A stretch of DNA of 64,000 nucleotides from Photobacterium damselae (GCF_003026815.1 NZ_PYOG01000008.1:62001-126000); one strand, 5' to 3'. Shown: positions 36,630-47,573, counted from the stretch's first letter. Program-made: numbers and translations. The notes: generated from the sequence alone by a model not told the origin.

Positions 36630-37361
36630 ATGAAAACCCATCTTTTTTCCAATAAAAACCCCATCGCATTCATTCAGCGCATTCAATCTCATTTAGCCTG
36701 CTTTATAAAAAAATCCGTAATTTATATCAGTAAACTGCATACAAATCAGGTTGAAATTACAGCCCCTAAAAAATCGCTGATTAAAATACGATTTAAAAAA
36801 TCACAACAAAACCGCGTCATAATTGATGAAAATTTTCAGGGCCACCTCACCCTTAATTTTAGTGGTAATAATAACCACGTATATATAGGTAAAAATGTTT
36901 CGTTAGATCATAGCTCTATCAACATTACCCAAAATAACAGCCGGCTAATTATTGAAGATAACGTGACTATTGGCCGCGAAAATAAAATCAGTCTAAATGA
37001 TGTTGCAGCCTCACCTATGATCAAAATCGGTCGTGATTGCATGCTATCTTCTAATGTCAGTTTACGAACTTTTGATTCGCACCCGCTCTACGATTTAAAC
37101 GATCAACTGCTTAACAGTGGTAAAGGAGATCTTGTTCTACAGCCCCATTGCTGGATAGGGCAAGATACTAAGATTCTAAAAGGAGTGACAATCGGGAAAG
37201 GCTCCGTGATTGGAACTGGCAGTATTGTTACAAAATCGCTCCCTAGCCATACTATTGCTGCGGGAATTCCAGCCAAAATTATCAAGCAGGGTGAATTTTA
37301 CTGGGCAAGAGAACATAGTCCATTATCCCAACAACAAGGCAAGACATTATCATTTGAATAA
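36630..37361 (+). CDS. Left-handed beta-helix acyltransferase (LPS/sugar O- or N-acetyltransferase)
   Basis: The 243-residue protein has an unusual, basic N-terminal half (about 1-80) and a hexapeptide-repeat acyltransferase domain from about residue 85 to 225, with RTFDSHPLYD (catalytic His) and the terminal IAAGIPAKIIK turn. It is likely to acetylate a sugar of the LPS or another surface glycan. The substrate is unknown. It is separated from coaD by 92 bases and converges on the epimerase gene, so it probably has its own promoter. Its base composition is more AT-rich than its neighbours. Confidence 0.78.
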   Translation: MKTHLFSNKNPIAFIQRIQSHLACFIKKSVIYISKLHTNQVEITAPKKSLIKIRFKKSQQNRVIIDENFQGHLTLNFSGNNNHVYIGKNVSLDHSSINITQNNSRLIIEDNVTIGRENKISLNDVAASPMIKIGRDCMLSSNVSLRTFDSHPLYDLNDQLLNSGKGDLVLQPHCWIGQDTKILKGVTIGKGSVIGTGSIVTKSLPSHTIAAGIPAKIIKQGEFYWAREHSPLSQQQGKTLSFE

Positions 37362-37387
37362 AAAAAGGAGGCTCATCAGGCCTCCTT
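37361..37387 (-). terminator. Terminator of the UDP-glucuronate epimerase gene
   Basis: On the minus strand AAGGAGGC pairs with GCCTCCTT around a 7-base loop and is followed by TTTTT. It may also serve the converging acyltransferase gene. Confidence 0.85.
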
Positions 37388-37404
37388 CTTATTTAAGCGA
37401 ATCA

Positions 37405-38409
37405 TTACTTCTGATAGTAAGCTCGATACCAATCCACAAAGGCTTTTACACCCTCTTTTACTTTCACTTCAGGTTTGTAGCCTGTTGCGTTAAATAAATC
37501 TTCTGTATCAGCATAAGTCATGTAAACATCACCCGGCTGCATATCCATAAAGTTTTTCTTCGCTTCGATGCCTAGCGCCTCTTCAAGCGCTTCGATGTAA
37601 TCCATCAGTTTTACAGGACTACCATGGCCAATGTTATACACTCGATAAGGTGCTGAACTGGTCGCTGGAGAGCCTGTCTCTACTGTCCAATCTGGATTTG
37701 GTTCAGGAATCACATCTTGAATACGCATAACCCCTTCGACAATATCATCGATATAGGTAAAGTCTCGACGCATATCTCCGTGGTTATACACATCAATTTC
37801 TTTCCCTTCCATAATGGCATTAGTGAACTTAAATAGCGCCATATCGGGACGGCCCCATGGACCATATACGGTAAAGAAGCGTAGACCCGTCGTTGGAACA
37901 CCGTAAAGATGAGAATAGGTATGCGCCATTAATTCATTGGATTTTTTGGTCGCAGCATAAAGCGAAATTGGGTGATCAACACTGTCTGAGGTATTAAAAG
38001 GCGTCTTGTGATTTAAGCCATATACCGAACTAGAAGAGGCATAAACCAAATGTTTAACCTTGTGATGGCGACAACCTTCTAGAATCGTTAGATGCCCCAC
38101 CAAGTTACTATCGGCGTAAGCCAGAGGATTATCAATAGAATAACGAACTCCTGCTTGCGCCGCCAAATGGATCACTTTATCAAATTGCTGATCTGCAAAT
38201 AACTGAGCCACGCCTTCACGATCCGCAAGATCCAATTCAATGAAAGTAAACAATGGATTAGCGGCACGCTGCAGACGCGCTTGTTTTAAAGACACATCGT
38301 AATAGTCATTAAGGTTATCAACACCAACAACCTGATGGCCTAAAGCACATAAACGCTCAGTTACTGCACTTCCAATAAAGCCCGCAGCACCGGTCACTAA
38401 ATATTTCAT
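37405..38409 (-). CDS. UDP-glucuronate 4-epimerase (NAD-dependent epimerase)
   Basis: The 334-residue SDR-family epimerase has the NAD-binding TGAAGFIG at the start, the ASSSSVYG stretch, and the catalytic YxxxK in LYAATKKSNE. Its long insertions and the RFFTVYGPWGRPDMA stretch are those of UDP-GlcA 4-epimerases (Cap1J/LspL type), which make UDP-galacturonate for LPS core or capsule. UDP-glucose dehydrogenase, which would supply its substrate, is not in the window. It is not co-directional with the LPS core operon. Confidence 0.85.
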   Translation of the reverse strand: MKYLVTGAAGFIGSAVTERLCALGHQVVGVDNLNDYYDVSLKQARLQRAANPLFTFIELDLADREGVAQLFADQQFDKVIHLAAQAGVRYSIDNPLAYADSNLVGHLTILEGCRHHKVKHLVYASSSSVYGLNHKTPFNTSDSVDHPISLYAATKKSNELMAHTYSHLYGVPTTGLRFFTVYGPWGRPDMALFKFTNAIMEGKEIDVYNHGDMRRDFTYIDDIVEGVMRIQDVIPEPNPDWTVETGSPATSSAPYRVYNIGHGSPVKLMDYIEALEEALGIEAKKNFMDMQPGDVYMTYADTEDLFNATGYKPEVKVKEGVKAFVDWYRAYYQK

Positions 38410-38544
38410 TGCTTACTTCCTTACGAGATCATTGCTGAAATGATCAACCAATTATCAATACTGATTTGATCATAGCACTATCACCTGTTAAGAGATATCT
38501 TTAGGTAAACCACTTACCATCAATATTACTGAACCTATAGTTTG

Positions 38545-39354
38545 TTATTGCTGACACTGTGGGCAATAAACCGTTGCCCTCTGGCCTATTTTCACCTCGG
38601 CAAGCTCAGTACCGCACTTAGGGCACGGCAGGCCACCTTTGCCATACACTTGTAGTTCTTGAGCAAAATAGCCAGGTTTACCATCAGCATTTTTAAAATC
38701 TTTTAGCGTTGTACCACCTTGTTGAATGGCAAAAGCTAATACGGCTTTAATTTCATCCACCAGCACAGTCAATGCTTGAGGAGTTACCTCTCCAGCCGCT
38801 TTTTGAGGATGGATACCCGCCGAAAACAGTGACTCATTGGCATAGATATTACCAACACCCACCACAATGTGATTGTCCATAATAAATTGCTTTATCGCGG
38901 TGCGCTTACCCTTCGCTTTTTGCTGTAAATAATCAGCAGTGAATGCATCGGTTAACGGCTCAGGACCTAATTTCGCTAAGACATGATGTTTTGTATCAAC
39001 AGGTTGCCATAACCAAGCACCAAAACGACGTGGATCGTTATAACGTAGGATTTCCCCGCTCGATAGTACCAAATCAACATGATCGTGCTTTTCAGGAGCC
39101 GTTCCAGCAGGTAAAACACGCAAACTCCCCGACATTCCCAAATGCACAATGGCACTACCAACAGGCGTATCTAACAACAAATATTTCGCTCGACGGCGTA
39201 CTTTAGTAATCGGCTGTTGCTTTATTTGATTAATATCATCTGGAATTGGCCAACGTAAGCGTCCATTACGAATAACAATATCCGTTACTGTTTGATGTAA
39301 AACATGTGGGGTAATTCCTAAACGGGTTACCTCAACCTCAGGTAATTCAGGCAT
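38545..39354 (-). CDS. mutM: Formamidopyrimidine-DNA glycosylase MutM (Fpg)
   Basis: MutM removes 8-oxoguanine and formamidopyrimidines from DNA and nicks the abasic site. The 269-residue protein begins MPELPEVE, where Pro2 and Glu3 are catalytic, and has Lys in the RRRAKYLLL region, the NPRR-type region YNDPRRFG, and a C-terminal zinc finger CPKC-x16-CPQC. It is close to the coaD end of the LPS locus, as in E. coli. A 26-base gap separates it from the small membrane protein gene upstream. Confidence 0.97.
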   Translation of the reverse strand: MPELPEVEVTRLGITPHVLHQTVTDIVIRNGRLRWPIPDDINQIKQQPITKVRRRAKYLLLDTPVGSAIVHLGMSGSLRVLPAGTAPEKHDHVDLVLSSGEILRYNDPRRFGAWLWQPVDTKHHVLAKLGPEPLTDAFTADYLQQKAKGKRTAIKQFIMDNHIVVGVGNIYANESLFSAGIHPQKAAGEVTPQALTVLVDEIKAVLAFAIQQGGTTLKDFKNADGKPGYFAQELQVYGKGGLPCPKCGTELAEVKIGQRATVYCPQCQQ

Positions 39355-39378
39355 GAAATGACTTCCTTTTTTATTCTT

Positions 39379-39858
39379 TTAAGGAAATAAATACCCGTTA
39401 TCGACACTAATTGCTAGCCATTTACCTTGTGGATTTTGCATTAACCAAAACTTAGGTAGTTGATAAACCGTAATGCGTGCTGGTTCATTATGACCAACTA
39501 AACCTATTTCAACCGTTTGTGGGTCTGTTAGAAGCGGCTTAAGTTTTGCCAACATCTCAGGCAGAACTTCGGTACCTTGTAATGATTGCCAGTGGTTAAC
39601 GAACGTCTCAGGAGCTTGTGGTGAGCTCGGCCTGATACGCCAACCATGGGGTAATAAATCAATATCATGCTGGCGAAAACGCAATTGATTAATATGAGCG
39701 TTGGCAGGTAATAGTGAAATGATATGAGCTTGGGGAGCTTGAGGCGTACTTGTTTTGGCTAAGTGAGCCTTAATTAACTCAGGAAGTTGAATAATCGCAA
39801 TAAAACTGATGACGCCGATAATCATGACATTATTCCAGCCTCGACGAGTGAGTTTCAT
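39379..39858 (-). CDS. Membrane-anchored hypothetical protein
   Basis: The 159-residue protein has one N-terminal hydrophobic segment (about residues 10-29) that is a signal anchor or uncut signal peptide. After it comes a soluble domain with no motif I recognise; QTVEIGLVGHNEPARITVYQLPKFWLM looks like alternating strands, so an exposed beta-rich periplasmic domain is likely. It lies 24 bases upstream of mutM and is probably co-transcribed with it. It may be a Vibrionaceae-specific conserved protein. No function is proposed. Confidence 0.65.
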   Translation of the reverse strand: MKLTRRGWNNVMIIGVISFIAIIQLPELIKAHLAKTSTPQAPQAHIISLLPANAHINQLRFRQHDIDLLPHGWRIRPSSPQAPETFVNHWQSLQGTEVLPEMLAKLKPLLTDPQTVEIGLVGHNEPARITVYQLPKFWLMQNPQGKWLAISVDNGYLFP

Positions 39859-39937
39859 AACGTTTCCTTACCTAATAACATTAAATAGGCGAAATAGCCT
39901 TCAAGGTGATTGGGTATAGCATAGATTTTAGATATAA

Positions 39938-39967
39938 AAAAACCCAGTTACTAATAACCGGGTTTTT
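39938..39967 (-). terminator. Rho-independent terminator of rpmBG
   Basis: On the minus strand AAAACCC-GGTTA and TAACTGGGTTTT-type arms form an 11-bp stem with one mismatch and a 4-base loop, followed by TTTT, 22 bases past the rpmG stop. Confidence 0.85.
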
Positions 39968-39988
39968 ATCAAAAAAGCAGAGAACCAA

Positions 39989-40156
39989 TTACTTGATTTT
40001 AGCTTCTTTGTACACAACGTGCTGGCGAACTACTGGATCAAATTTCTTGATCTCAAATTTGCCTGGCATGTTACGCTTGTTTTTGTCAGTTGTGTAGAAG
40101 TGACCTGTGCCAGCAGATGATACTAGACGGATCTTCTCACGAATGCCTTTAGCCAT
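39989..40156 (-). CDS. rpmG: 50S ribosomal protein L33
   Basis: Translation of this short frame gives [14 protein letters not shown] and ends KEAKIK, 55 residues, the length of E. coli L33, and is nearly identical to it. The zinc-binding CxxC pairs of the alternative L33 form are absent, so this is the zinc-independent form. It lies 14 bases after rpmB, making the usual rpmB-rpmG pair. A terminator follows. Confidence 0.97.
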   Translation of the reverse strand: MAKGIREKIRLVSSAGTGHFYTTDKNKRNMPGKFEIKKFDPVVRQHVVYKEAKIK

Positions 40157-40170
40157 TGCTTAGATTCCTC

Positions 40171-40407
40171 TTAAACGTTCTCGCCGCGAGCACGCATATC
40201 TACAAGAACAGCATCGATGCCTTTCTTGTCAATGATACGCATGCCTTTCGCAGAAAGGCGTAGTTTAACGAAGCGTTTTTCGCTTTCTACCCAGAAACGA
40301 TGAGTTTGCAGGTTCGGCAGAAAACGACGCTTGGTGGCATTACGTGCGTGTGAACGGTTGTTACCCGTTACAGGACGCTTACCAGTTACTTGGCATACTC
40401 GGGACAT
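40171..40407 (-). CDS. rpmB: 50S ribosomal protein L28
   Basis: The 78-residue protein starts [20 protein letters not shown], the standard L28 N-terminus, and ends with a basic [11 protein letters not shown]. An upstream in-frame Met (40422) is ignored because GGAGAA lies upstream of 40407 and the family starts there. L28 is a component of the large ribosomal subunit. It is the first gene of the rpmB-rpmG operon. Confidence 0.97.
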   Translation of the reverse strand: MSRVCQVTGKRPVTGNNRSHARNATKRRFLPNLQTHRFWVESEKRFVKLRLSAKGMRIIDKKGIDAVLVDMRARGENV

Positions 40408-40583
40408 TACTGTCTTCTCCAAATCGTTTCAGCTCGATATCAACCGTGGTCAAATATAAGTGTGAAAAAATGCTTTCACGAATAACCACAGCTATCAAAG
40501 GTCGCGCATTATACTAAGTCTAAACCTGTTGCTCAAGTCCCGAGCAGATCCTTTCTCACTTTTTTAATGAAAAATAGTGCAGA

Positions 40584-41258
40584 TTATAGCCAACCTCGTT
40601 CAGCAAACGAGACTAACTCCCCATCACCAATGACAAAATGATCTAGGACGCGAATATCAACTAAAGCCAGTGCATCACTGATCTTTTGTGTAATTCGGCG
40701 GTCAGCTTGACTAGGTTCCGCAACGCCTGATGGGTGATTATGCGCTAAAATGGCCGCGGCTGCATTAAGTTCTAGCGATCTTTTTACAATTTCTCGCGGA
40801 TATACGCTTGCACTGTCAATTGTGCCGAAAAAAAGCGCTTCTCCACAGATAACTCGATGCTGATTGTCTAAAAAAAGAACAAAAAAAACTTCTCGGTGTT
40901 GGTCGCGCAGCTTATGACTGAGGTAATTTCGGGTCTGTTGAGGAGATGATAAGACATCGAAACGTTTTAATGTCTCTTCTAAATGCCGTTCATTCATCGC
41001 AATCACGGCTTGCAGTTGAGCATATTTTGCCGGTCCTAATCCTTTATGCTGACAAAACGTTTTTTGATCGGCACTAAGCAATGCTCGTAATGAGCCAAAT
41101 TCTTTTAATAAAAAATCAGCCAACTCAATGGCGTTCATTCCAGCAATTCCCGTTCGCAAAAAAATCGCCAGTAATTCGGCATCGGTTAACGCTTGAGCAC
41201 CACGAGCCAATAATTTTTCTCGAGGCAAAGATTCATTGGGTAATAATTTAAGTGACAT
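40584..41258 (-). CDS. radC: RadC/JAB-domain protein
   Basis: The 224-residue protein has an N-terminal helix-hairpin-helix-like region and a C-terminal JAB/MPN domain with the JAMM zinc motif [15 protein letters not shown] (H-x-H-x10-D). E. coli RadC is widely called a DNA-repair protein, but later genetic work has questioned this, so its role is uncertain. ATG 41258 with AGGAAG upstream is chosen over 41312. The usual radC next to rpmB and divergent to coaBC is kept, as in E. coli. Confidence 0.93.
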   Translation of the reverse strand: MSLKLLPNESLPREKLLARGAQALTDAELLAIFLRTGIAGMNAIELADFLLKEFGSLRALLSADQKTFCQHKGLGPAKYAQLQAVIAMNERHLEETLKRFDVLSSPQQTRNYLSHKLRDQHREVFFVLFLDNQHRVICGEALFFGTIDSASVYPREIVKRSLELNAAAAILAHNHPSGVAEPSQADRRITQKISDALALVDIRVLDHFVIGDGELVSFAERGWL

Positions 41259-41518
41259 CGCTCGCTTCCTAATTGAACCAAGCAGAGGACAAGATTTACC
41301 AACGAAATTCAATATAGATCTAATGAATTGCCTCTATGGTGAGATCTTTTTCACGATCCAAGGATCTTTTGCCGATCTACCTTTCAGGAAAAACCTAACT
41401 CGGTCGAAATATACCCAAGCTAGCCGACTTTGTTGGTCGACTTTGATTTCAGCTCATGACCTCTTTCGGTTTTGGTGCTATTTTGTTGCACTTCTTAAGG
41501 CTCACAGAAACAGGCTAA

Positions 41519-42745
41519 ATGATGCAGACATTAGCAGGAAAAAAGATTCTCTTAGGGATCAGTGGTGGTATAGCCGCGTACAAATGTGCCGAACTGACTC
41601 GTCGCTTAATTGAGCGTGGTGCTCAAGTACAGGTAGTGATGACCAAAGCGGCTAAAGAATTTATTACCCCATTAACCATGCAAGCTGTCTCAGGCAACCC
41701 CGTCTCTGACAGTCTGCTCAATCCTGCTGCTGAAGCGTCTATGGGTCATATTGAATTGGCAAAATGGGCCGATATCGTTTTACTTGCGCCAGCAACCGCA
41801 GATTTAATCGCTCGTGTCAGTGCAGGAATGGGTAATGATCTATTAACCACATTATGTCTTGCTACCGATGCACCTATTGCCGTTGCTCCTGCAATGAACC
41901 AACAGATGTATCGCAATATTGCCACGCAAGAGAACATCGCAACACTGGCTCGTCGAGGTTTTGAAATTTGGGGACCAGCTAGTGGCGAACAAGCCTGTGG
42001 TGATGTGGGCCCAGGTCGCATGTTAGAGCCGATGCAATTGGTTGAACGTATCGAACACTTCTTTGCACCAAAAGCACTAGCTGGGGTAAAAATTGCGATT
42101 ACCGCAGGACCAACATGTGAAGCGATAGATCCCGTTCGTTATCTAACCAATCACAGCTCCGGTAAAATGGGCTATGCCATTGCTGAGGCTGCGGCAAAAC
42201 AAGGTGCAGATGTCACCTTAATTAGCGGGCCTGTCAATCTTGCTACGCCAGCAGGGGTAAAACGCATTAATGTCTTTAGCGCTAAAGAGATGCATCAAGC
42301 TGCACTAGAGCAAGCTGTCTTACACCAAATCTTTATCGGTTGCGCCGCTGTGGCCGATTTCCGCCCAGCAGAAGTAGCTGAGCAAAAAATGAAAAAACAA
42401 GCAGATAGCGATGAGATGGTTATCCGCTTGGTGAAAAATCCAGATATTATTGCCGCTGTTGCCGCCCTTGAGCAGCAGCGTCCATTTACGGTAGGCTTTG
42501 CAGCTGAAACCCAAAATGTTGAGCAATATGCGATGGATAAGCTAAGTCGTAAAAAACTGGATCTTATCTGCGCCAACGATGTCTCAGCCCAAAATCAGGG
42601 GTTTAATAGTGACAATAATGCACTAACCCTATTTTGGCAGACAGGACAAAAAGAGTTACCTCTGTGCTCTAAAGCAGAGCTTGGCCAGCAACTTATCGCT
42701 GAAATTGCAGCCTTGTATCAACAATCAACGACATCATTGAGCTAA
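41519..42745 (+). CDS. coaBC: Bifunctional phosphopantothenoylcysteine decarboxylase/phosphopantothenate-cysteine ligase CoaBC
   Basis: CoaBC carries out steps two and three of CoA synthesis: joining cysteine to phosphopantothenate with CTP, then decarboxylating the product. The 408-residue protein has the flavin-binding decarboxylase half (about 1-190; [18 protein letters not shown], and the active-site CGDVGPGRM) and the ligase half (about 190-400; [26 protein letters not shown] and KLVKNPDI). Divergent from radC. dut starts 11 bases later, so coaBC-dut is one transcript, as in E. coli. Confidence 0.97.
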   Translation: MMQTLAGKKILLGISGGIAAYKCAELTRRLIERGAQVQVVMTKAAKEFITPLTMQAVSGNPVSDSLLNPAAEASMGHIELAKWADIVLLAPATADLIARVSAGMGNDLLTTLCLATDAPIAVAPAMNQQMYRNIATQENIATLARRGFEIWGPASGEQACGDVGPGRMLEPMQLVERIEHFFAPKALAGVKIAITAGPTCEAIDPVRYLTNHSSGKMGYAIAEAAAKQGADVTLISGPVNLATPAGVKRINVFSAKEMHQAALEQAVLHQIFIGCAAVADFRPAEVAEQKMKKQADSDEMVIRLVKNPDIIAAVAALEQQRPFTVGFAAETQNVEQYAMDKLSRKKLDLICANDVSAQNQGFNSDNNALTLFWQTGQKELPLCSKAELGQQLIAEIAALYQQSTTSLS

Positions 42746-42755
42746 GAGTAAAAGC

Positions 42756-43211
42756 ATGAAAAAAATCGACCTGAAAATTCTAGACCCACGAGTTGGTAAC
42801 GAATTTCCACTGCCAGCATACGCAACTGAAGGCTCTGCTGGATTAGACCTTCGTGCTTGTTTAGATCAGGCATTAACTGTTGTACCCGGCGAAACTCACC
42901 TCGTACCAACCGGTTTAGCAATCCATATTGCCGATAACAGTTTAGCTGCCACCATTCTGCCTCGTTCTGGCCTAGGTCATAAGCATGGCATCGTATTAGG
43001 GAACTTAGTTGGTCTAATCGACTCTGACTACCAAGGTCAATTAATGGTATCAGTTTGGAACCGTGGTCAATCAACATTTACGATTGAACCTGGCGATCGC
43101 ATTGCCCAATTAGTCTTTGTACCTGTAGTACAAGCTGAGTTTAACTTGGTAGAAGATTTTTCGGCAACAGACCGTGGTGAAGGTGGTTTTGGTCACTCTG
43201 GCCGTCAGTAA
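42756..43211 (+). CDS. dut: Deoxyuridine 5'-triphosphate nucleotidohydrolase Dut
   Basis: Dut hydrolyses dUTP to dUMP and PPi, keeping uracil out of DNA and supplying dTMP synthesis. The 151-residue trimeric enzyme shows its five motifs in order: [41 protein letters not shown] and the C-terminal [11 protein letters not shown]. Start ATG 42756 with GAG upstream. A terminator follows before slmA. Confidence 0.97.
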   Translation: MKKIDLKILDPRVGNEFPLPAYATEGSAGLDLRACLDQALTVVPGETHLVPTGLAIHIADNSLAATILPRSGLGHKHGIVLGNLVGLIDSDYQGQLMVSVWNRGQSTFTIEPGDRIAQLVFVPVVQAEFNLVEDFSATDRGEGGFGHSGRQ

Positions 43212-43265
43212 GCTGAGTTATTTTTCAGTTTAATCGATCAGAGCTAATACTTTCTTAACCATATA

Positions 43266-43295
43266 AAAGCGTGAGCAGTTAGCTTACGCTTTTTA
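43266..43295 (+). terminator. Rho-independent terminator of coaBC-dut
   Basis: AAGCGTGAGC and GCTTACGCTT pair over 10 positions (one G-T) around AGTTA, followed by TTTT. Confidence 0.85.
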
Positions 43296-43413
43296 CTGAT
43301 TAAGCCCCCAATATCTTGATTTGAATCTTTTCATAATTGAGGGTGATCGTTAATATGAGCGGGTTTCAAAAACTGTCGACAGGCAGTCACATAGAGAAAA
43401 GGAACGGTAATTC

Positions 43414-44004
43414 ATGGCTGGCAACAAAAAAAATAATCGCCGCGAAGAGATCCTACAAGCATTAGCACAAATGCTGGAATCTCCTCAAGGTAGCCAACGC
43501 ATTACAACAGTAAAACTGGCCGCTCAAGTCGGCTTTTCTGAGGCGGCACTGTATCGCCACTTCCCTAGTAAAGCTCGCATGTTTGAGGGGTTAATTGAGT
43601 TTATTGAAGACTCAATCACCACCCGTATTAACCGTATCCTTGATGACGAGAAAGACACCCTAAACCGCTTGCGTATGGTGTTACAACTGATTTTGGTGTT
43701 TGCAGAACGTAACCCAGGTCTGACTCGTATCATGACAGGTCACGCGTTGATGTTCGAACAAGATCGTCTTCAAGCTCGTATAAATCAGCTATTTGAACGT
43801 ATTGAAACTCAACTGCGTCAGATTCTTCGAGAGCGTAAACTGCGCGAAGGTAAAGGCTTTCCGGTAGATGAAAGTATTCTTGCCGCTCAGTTATTAGGAC
43901 AAGTGGAAGGCAGCTTAAACCGTTTTGTTCGTTCAAACTTTAAATACAAGCCGACCGAAAGCTTTGATGATTACTGGCAGCTACTAAGTTCACAACTTGG
44001 TTAA
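43414..44004 (+). CDS. slmA: Nucleoid occlusion factor SlmA
   Basis: SlmA is a TetR-family DNA-binding protein that stops Z-ring assembly over the chromosome. The 196-residue protein has the N-terminal helix-turn-helix ([21 protein letters not shown] at about 27-47) and the C-terminal helical FtsZ-binding half. ATG 43414 has GGAACGG upstream. It sits between dut and pyrE, the same context as in E. coli, and converges on pyrE with a shared terminator. Confidence 0.97.
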   Translation: MAGNKKNNRREEILQALAQMLESPQGSQRITTVKLAAQVGFSEAALYRHFPSKARMFEGLIEFIEDSITTRINRILDDEKDTLNRLRMVLQLILVFAERNPGLTRIMTGHALMFEQDRLQARINQLFERIETQLRQILRERKLREGKGFPVDESILAAQLLGQVEGSLNRFVRSNFKYKPTESFDDYWQLLSSQLG

Positions 44005-44036
44005 GAGGCTAGTAGCGAAAAACAGTAACTAAAAAC

Positions 44037-44068
44037 AACAAGGGCTCATATTCTGAGCCCTTGTTTAT
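44037..44068. terminator. Bidirectional terminator between slmA and pyrE
   Basis: AACAAGGGCTCA-TATTC-TGAGCCCTTGTT is a 12-bp stem between converging genes. Confidence 0.9.
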
Positions 44069-44092
44069 TTTATTGCTTACTCAATAACTGTA

Positions 44093-44734
44093 TTACACGC
44101 CGTATTGTTCGCGGTATGCTTGTACTGCAGCAAGGTGATCTGTCATACCTGGTTGTTCTTCCAAATAACGAACCACATCACCTAAAGAGACAATAGAGAT
44201 AACGGCACAACCAAAATCGCGCTCAACTTCTTGAATCGCAGAAAGTTCACTCTTGCCTTTTTCTTGGCGATCGATAGCCACTAATACGCCTGCTAAATCC
44301 GCGCCATTAGCTTTGATGATTTCCATCGATTCACGAATTGCAGTACCGGCTGTGATCACATCATCAACCAGCATAATGCGGCCTTCTAATGGGCTACCCA
44401 CTAAATTACCACCTTCACCGTGATCTTTTGCTTCTTTACGGTTAAAGCAGTAAGGCGTATCAATATCGTGTTGATCCGCTAGCGCAACTGCCGTTGTTGT
44501 TGCAATTGGAATGCCTTTATAAGCAGGACCAAATAGCACATCAAATTCAATCCCAGCATCAACTAAAGCTTCAGCGTAAAAACGGCCTAAACGAGCCAAG
44601 TCACGGCCAGTATTAAATAAGCCCGCATTAAAGAAATATGGACTCTTACGGCCAGATTTCAGTGTGAACTCACCAAACTTAAGTACGCCCTTTTCCAAAG
44701 CGAATTCGATGAACTGACGCTGATATGCTTTCAT
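44093..44734 (-). CDS. pyrE: Orotate phosphoribosyltransferase PyrE
   Basis: PyrE converts orotate and PRPP to orotidine 5'-phosphate in pyrimidine synthesis. The 213-residue protein has the PRPP-binding motif [12 protein letters not shown] near residue 120, and the GPAYKGIP stretch near 70. Length matches E. coli PyrE (213). The rph gene lies 131 bases upstream with its own terminator between, so the two are less tightly coupled than in E. coli. Confidence 0.97.
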   Translation of the reverse strand: MKAYQRQFIEFALEKGVLKFGEFTLKSGRKSPYFFNAGLFNTGRDLARLGRFYAEALVDAGIEFDVLFGPAYKGIPIATTTAVALADQHDIDTPYCFNRKEAKDHGEGGNLVGSPLEGRIMLVDDVITAGTAIRESMEIIKANGADLAGVLVAIDRQEKGKSELSAIQEVERDFGCAVISIVSLGDVVRYLEEQPGMTDHLAAVQAYREQYGV

Positions 44735-44831
44735 TGTGTCTCCTTAAACAACTTTCTAAATGTTACGCCAATTACGTATGGCAACACGCTGGGGTTTTGG
44801 AGATATTCCTCACTCCCATAAATTTTGCTCA

Positions 44832-44860
44832 AAAAAAAGCGGCTCCAATAGGAACCGCTC
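44832..44860 (-). terminator. Rho-independent terminator of rph
   Basis: On the minus strand AGCGGTTCC pairs with GGAGCCGCT around a TATT loop (one G-T) and is followed by TTTTTTT. It lies between rph and pyrE. Confidence 0.9.
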
Positions 44861-44865
44861 TACAA

Positions 44866-45582
44866 TCAGTTAGCTAACGCTTGTTTTTGCTGGGCAATGA
44901 TTTCGTTAATGCCTTCTTTGGCCAGAGCCAGCATAGCTAATAACTCTTCATGGCTAAAGGCTTCACCCTCTGCCGTACCTTGAATCTCAATCATCTTACC
45001 CTCTTCGGTCATCACCACATTCATATCGGTTTCTGCCGCAGAGTCTTCAAGATACTCTAAATCACAAATTGGCTCGCCGTTGTAAATACCAACCGACACC
45101 GCCGCAACCATCGTTTTCAGAGGATTCTTCTTAATCATGCCTTTCTCTAGCATGTAGTGAATTGCATCAACTAAAGCAACCATAGCACCAGTAATAGAAG
45201 CAGTACGAGTGCCACCATCAGCTTGGATAACATCACAGTCAACCGTGATCATCTGCTCGCCCAACACTTCTAAATCTACTGCAGCACGCAAGCTACGTGC
45301 AATCAGACGTTGGATTTCCATGGTGCGACCGCCCTGTTTGCCACTTGCTGCCTCACGACGATTACGTGAATGAGTTGCACGAGGTAGCATGCCATATTCT
45401 GCCGTTACCCAGCCTTTACCTTGTCCTTTTAGCCAACGTGGTACATTCTCTTCCACACTCGCCGTACAGATAACTTTCGTATTACCAAACTCAACCAACA
45501 CTGAACCTTCAGCGTGAGCGGTAAATTGACGAGTAATAGTAATTGGACGGACTTGAGACGCACTTCTTCCGCTTGGACGCAT
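44866..45582 (-). CDS. rph: Ribonuclease PH
   Basis: RNase PH is a phosphorolytic 3'-5' exoribonuclease that trims the 3' end of tRNA precursors. The 238-residue protein begins [14 protein letters not shown] and has the phosphate-binding [16 protein letters not shown] and [13 protein letters not shown] stretches. The reading frame is full length, unlike the frameshifted rph of E. coli K-12. It lies divergent from yicC, as in E. coli. Confidence 0.97.
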   Translation of the reverse strand: MRPSGRSASQVRPITITRQFTAHAEGSVLVEFGNTKVICTASVEENVPRWLKGQGKGWVTAEYGMLPRATHSRNRREAASGKQGGRTMEIQRLIARSLRAAVDLEVLGEQMITVDCDVIQADGGTRTASITGAMVALVDAIHYMLEKGMIKKNPLKTMVAAVSVGIYNGEPICDLEYLEDSAAETDMNVVMTEEGKMIEIQGTAEGEAFSHEELLAMLALAKEGINEIIAQQKQALAN

Positions 45583-45819
45583 GATGGTCTTTCCTTTAGC
45601 TGGATAACATTAACCGGCGATTATAGCGATATGTCGCCGGGACTGCACGAAAAACTCATCGAATACGTTGGTCAAAAGTAGCGCAGCTAAATGGTTTTTG
45701 CATATAATCAAAGTCACTTGTGTATCGACGCACTTTCTCATTGACTACACACTGTCTATCCATGCTTGTTAGCCAGTTTGAGCCGTCGCTACTCGTTTTA
45801 ATAAAGGGGCCTAAAGCCA

Positions 45820-46683
45820 ATGATCCATAGTATGACTGCCTATGCCCGTCGCGAAGTAAAAGGCGACTGGGGTACTGCTGTATGGGAAATCCGTTCCGTC
45901 AATCAGCGCTATCTTGAAACTTACCTACGTATGCCAGAGCAATTTCGTGGTCTAGAACCTGTATTGCGTGAGCGTTTCCGTCAGCGTCTAGCGCGCGGTA
46001 AAGTTGAATGTAATCTGCGTTTTGAAGCAAACCCTGCAGCTAATACTAACCTAACGATTAATGAAGCACTGGCAAAGCAAGTAATCAATGCGGCTAAGTG
46101 GGTAAAAGATACCTCAGGTGAAGGTAGCATTAATCCGTTCCAAGTTTTGAACTGGCCGGGCGTAATGGAAGCACCAGAGCAAGATCTGGATACTATTAAT
46201 AAAGATCTTCTTGCTGGCTTTGATGCTGCAATCGATGACTTTATTGCAGCGCGTGCAAGCGAAGGCGATAACATGCGTGCCCTTATCGAGCAGCGTTTAG
46301 ATGCGATCTCTGCAGAAGCAGGTAAAGTTCGTGCATTGATGCCAGAAATCATGACCTGGCAGCGTGAACGTATTATGTCTCGTTTAGATGAAGCAAAGAT
46401 TGAACTTGATGCTAACCGTCTAGAGCAAGAGTTAGTAATGCTAGCGCAAAAGAGCGATGTAGCCGAAGAGCTTGATCGCCTAGACTCTCACGTAAAAGAG
46501 ACACAAAAAATCCTAAAGAAAGGTGGCGCATGTGGTCGTCGTCTAGACTTTATGATGCAAGAGTTTAACCGAGAGTCAAATACCCTAGCCTCTAAGTCAA
46601 TCAATACCGATGTGACCGCAGCTGCTGTTGAGCTAAAAGTGCTTATCGAGCAAATGCGTGAGCAGATCCAGAATATTGAATAA
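45820..46683 (+). CDS. yicC: YicC family endoribonuclease
   Basis: The 287-residue protein starts MIHSMTAYARRE, the conserved start of the YicC family, and ends with the DUF1732 region (RRLDFMMQEFNRE, SKSINTD). YicC of E. coli has been reported to be an endoribonuclease affecting small RNA turnover. The gene is divergent from rph, and its sequence gives no further clue. Neighbour gmk lies 211 bases further on, behind a terminator-like hairpin. Confidence 0.93.
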   Translation: MIHSMTAYARREVKGDWGTAVWEIRSVNQRYLETYLRMPEQFRGLEPVLRERFRQRLARGKVECNLRFEANPAANTNLTINEALAKQVINAAKWVKDTSGEGSINPFQVLNWPGVMEAPEQDLDTINKDLLAGFDAAIDDFIAARASEGDNMRALIEQRLDAISAEAGKVRALMPEIMTWQRERIMSRLDEAKIELDANRLEQELVMLAQKSDVAEELDRLDSHVKETQKILKKGGACGRRLDFMMQEFNRESNTLASKSINTDVTAAAVELKVLIEQMREQIQNIE

Positions 46684-46708
46684 ATCAGGCTCTATCTGAC
46701 TTATTAAA

Positions 46709-46737
46709 AAGAGAGGCTCTTAGTAGCCTTTCTTTTG
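46709..46737 (+). terminator. Terminator after yicC
   Basis: AGAGAGGCT and AGCCTTTCT pair over nine positions with one mismatch and a 6-base loop, followed by TTTTGTT. Confidence 0.75.
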
Positions 46738-46754
46738 TTATGGCACTAAAAAAC

Positions 46755-46865
46755 ATTTCATCTAGGCTTATAAAAAGGCTAACGCAATGGCAGTTCGTGC
46801 GAAAAAAGATGAAATTTCAAACAAGCTGCTAATTTCAATTGTGCGCAGATCATGATAATCTGCGC
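46755..46865 (+). other. Two inverted repeats in the gmk leader
   Basis: ATTTCATCT at 46755-46763 pairs with AGATGAAAT at 46807-46815, and GCGCAGAT at 46843-46850 pairs with ATCTGCGC at 46858-46865. They lie one after the other and the second ends 29 bases before the gmk start. Neither has a T-tract. Confidence 0.5.
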
Positions 46866-46891
46866 GCCCTTCTATCACTGAGTGAAAATAG

Positions 46892-47521
<630 letters not shown>

Positions 47522-47573
47522 GTATTTTTGTACAATTTTCCCTCTTTTACTTATATAACCACTGGAGTCCTCC

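Noticed and set aside
44866-45582. Possible rph frameshift as in E. coli K-12
   Set aside because: The reading frame is complete at 238 residues.
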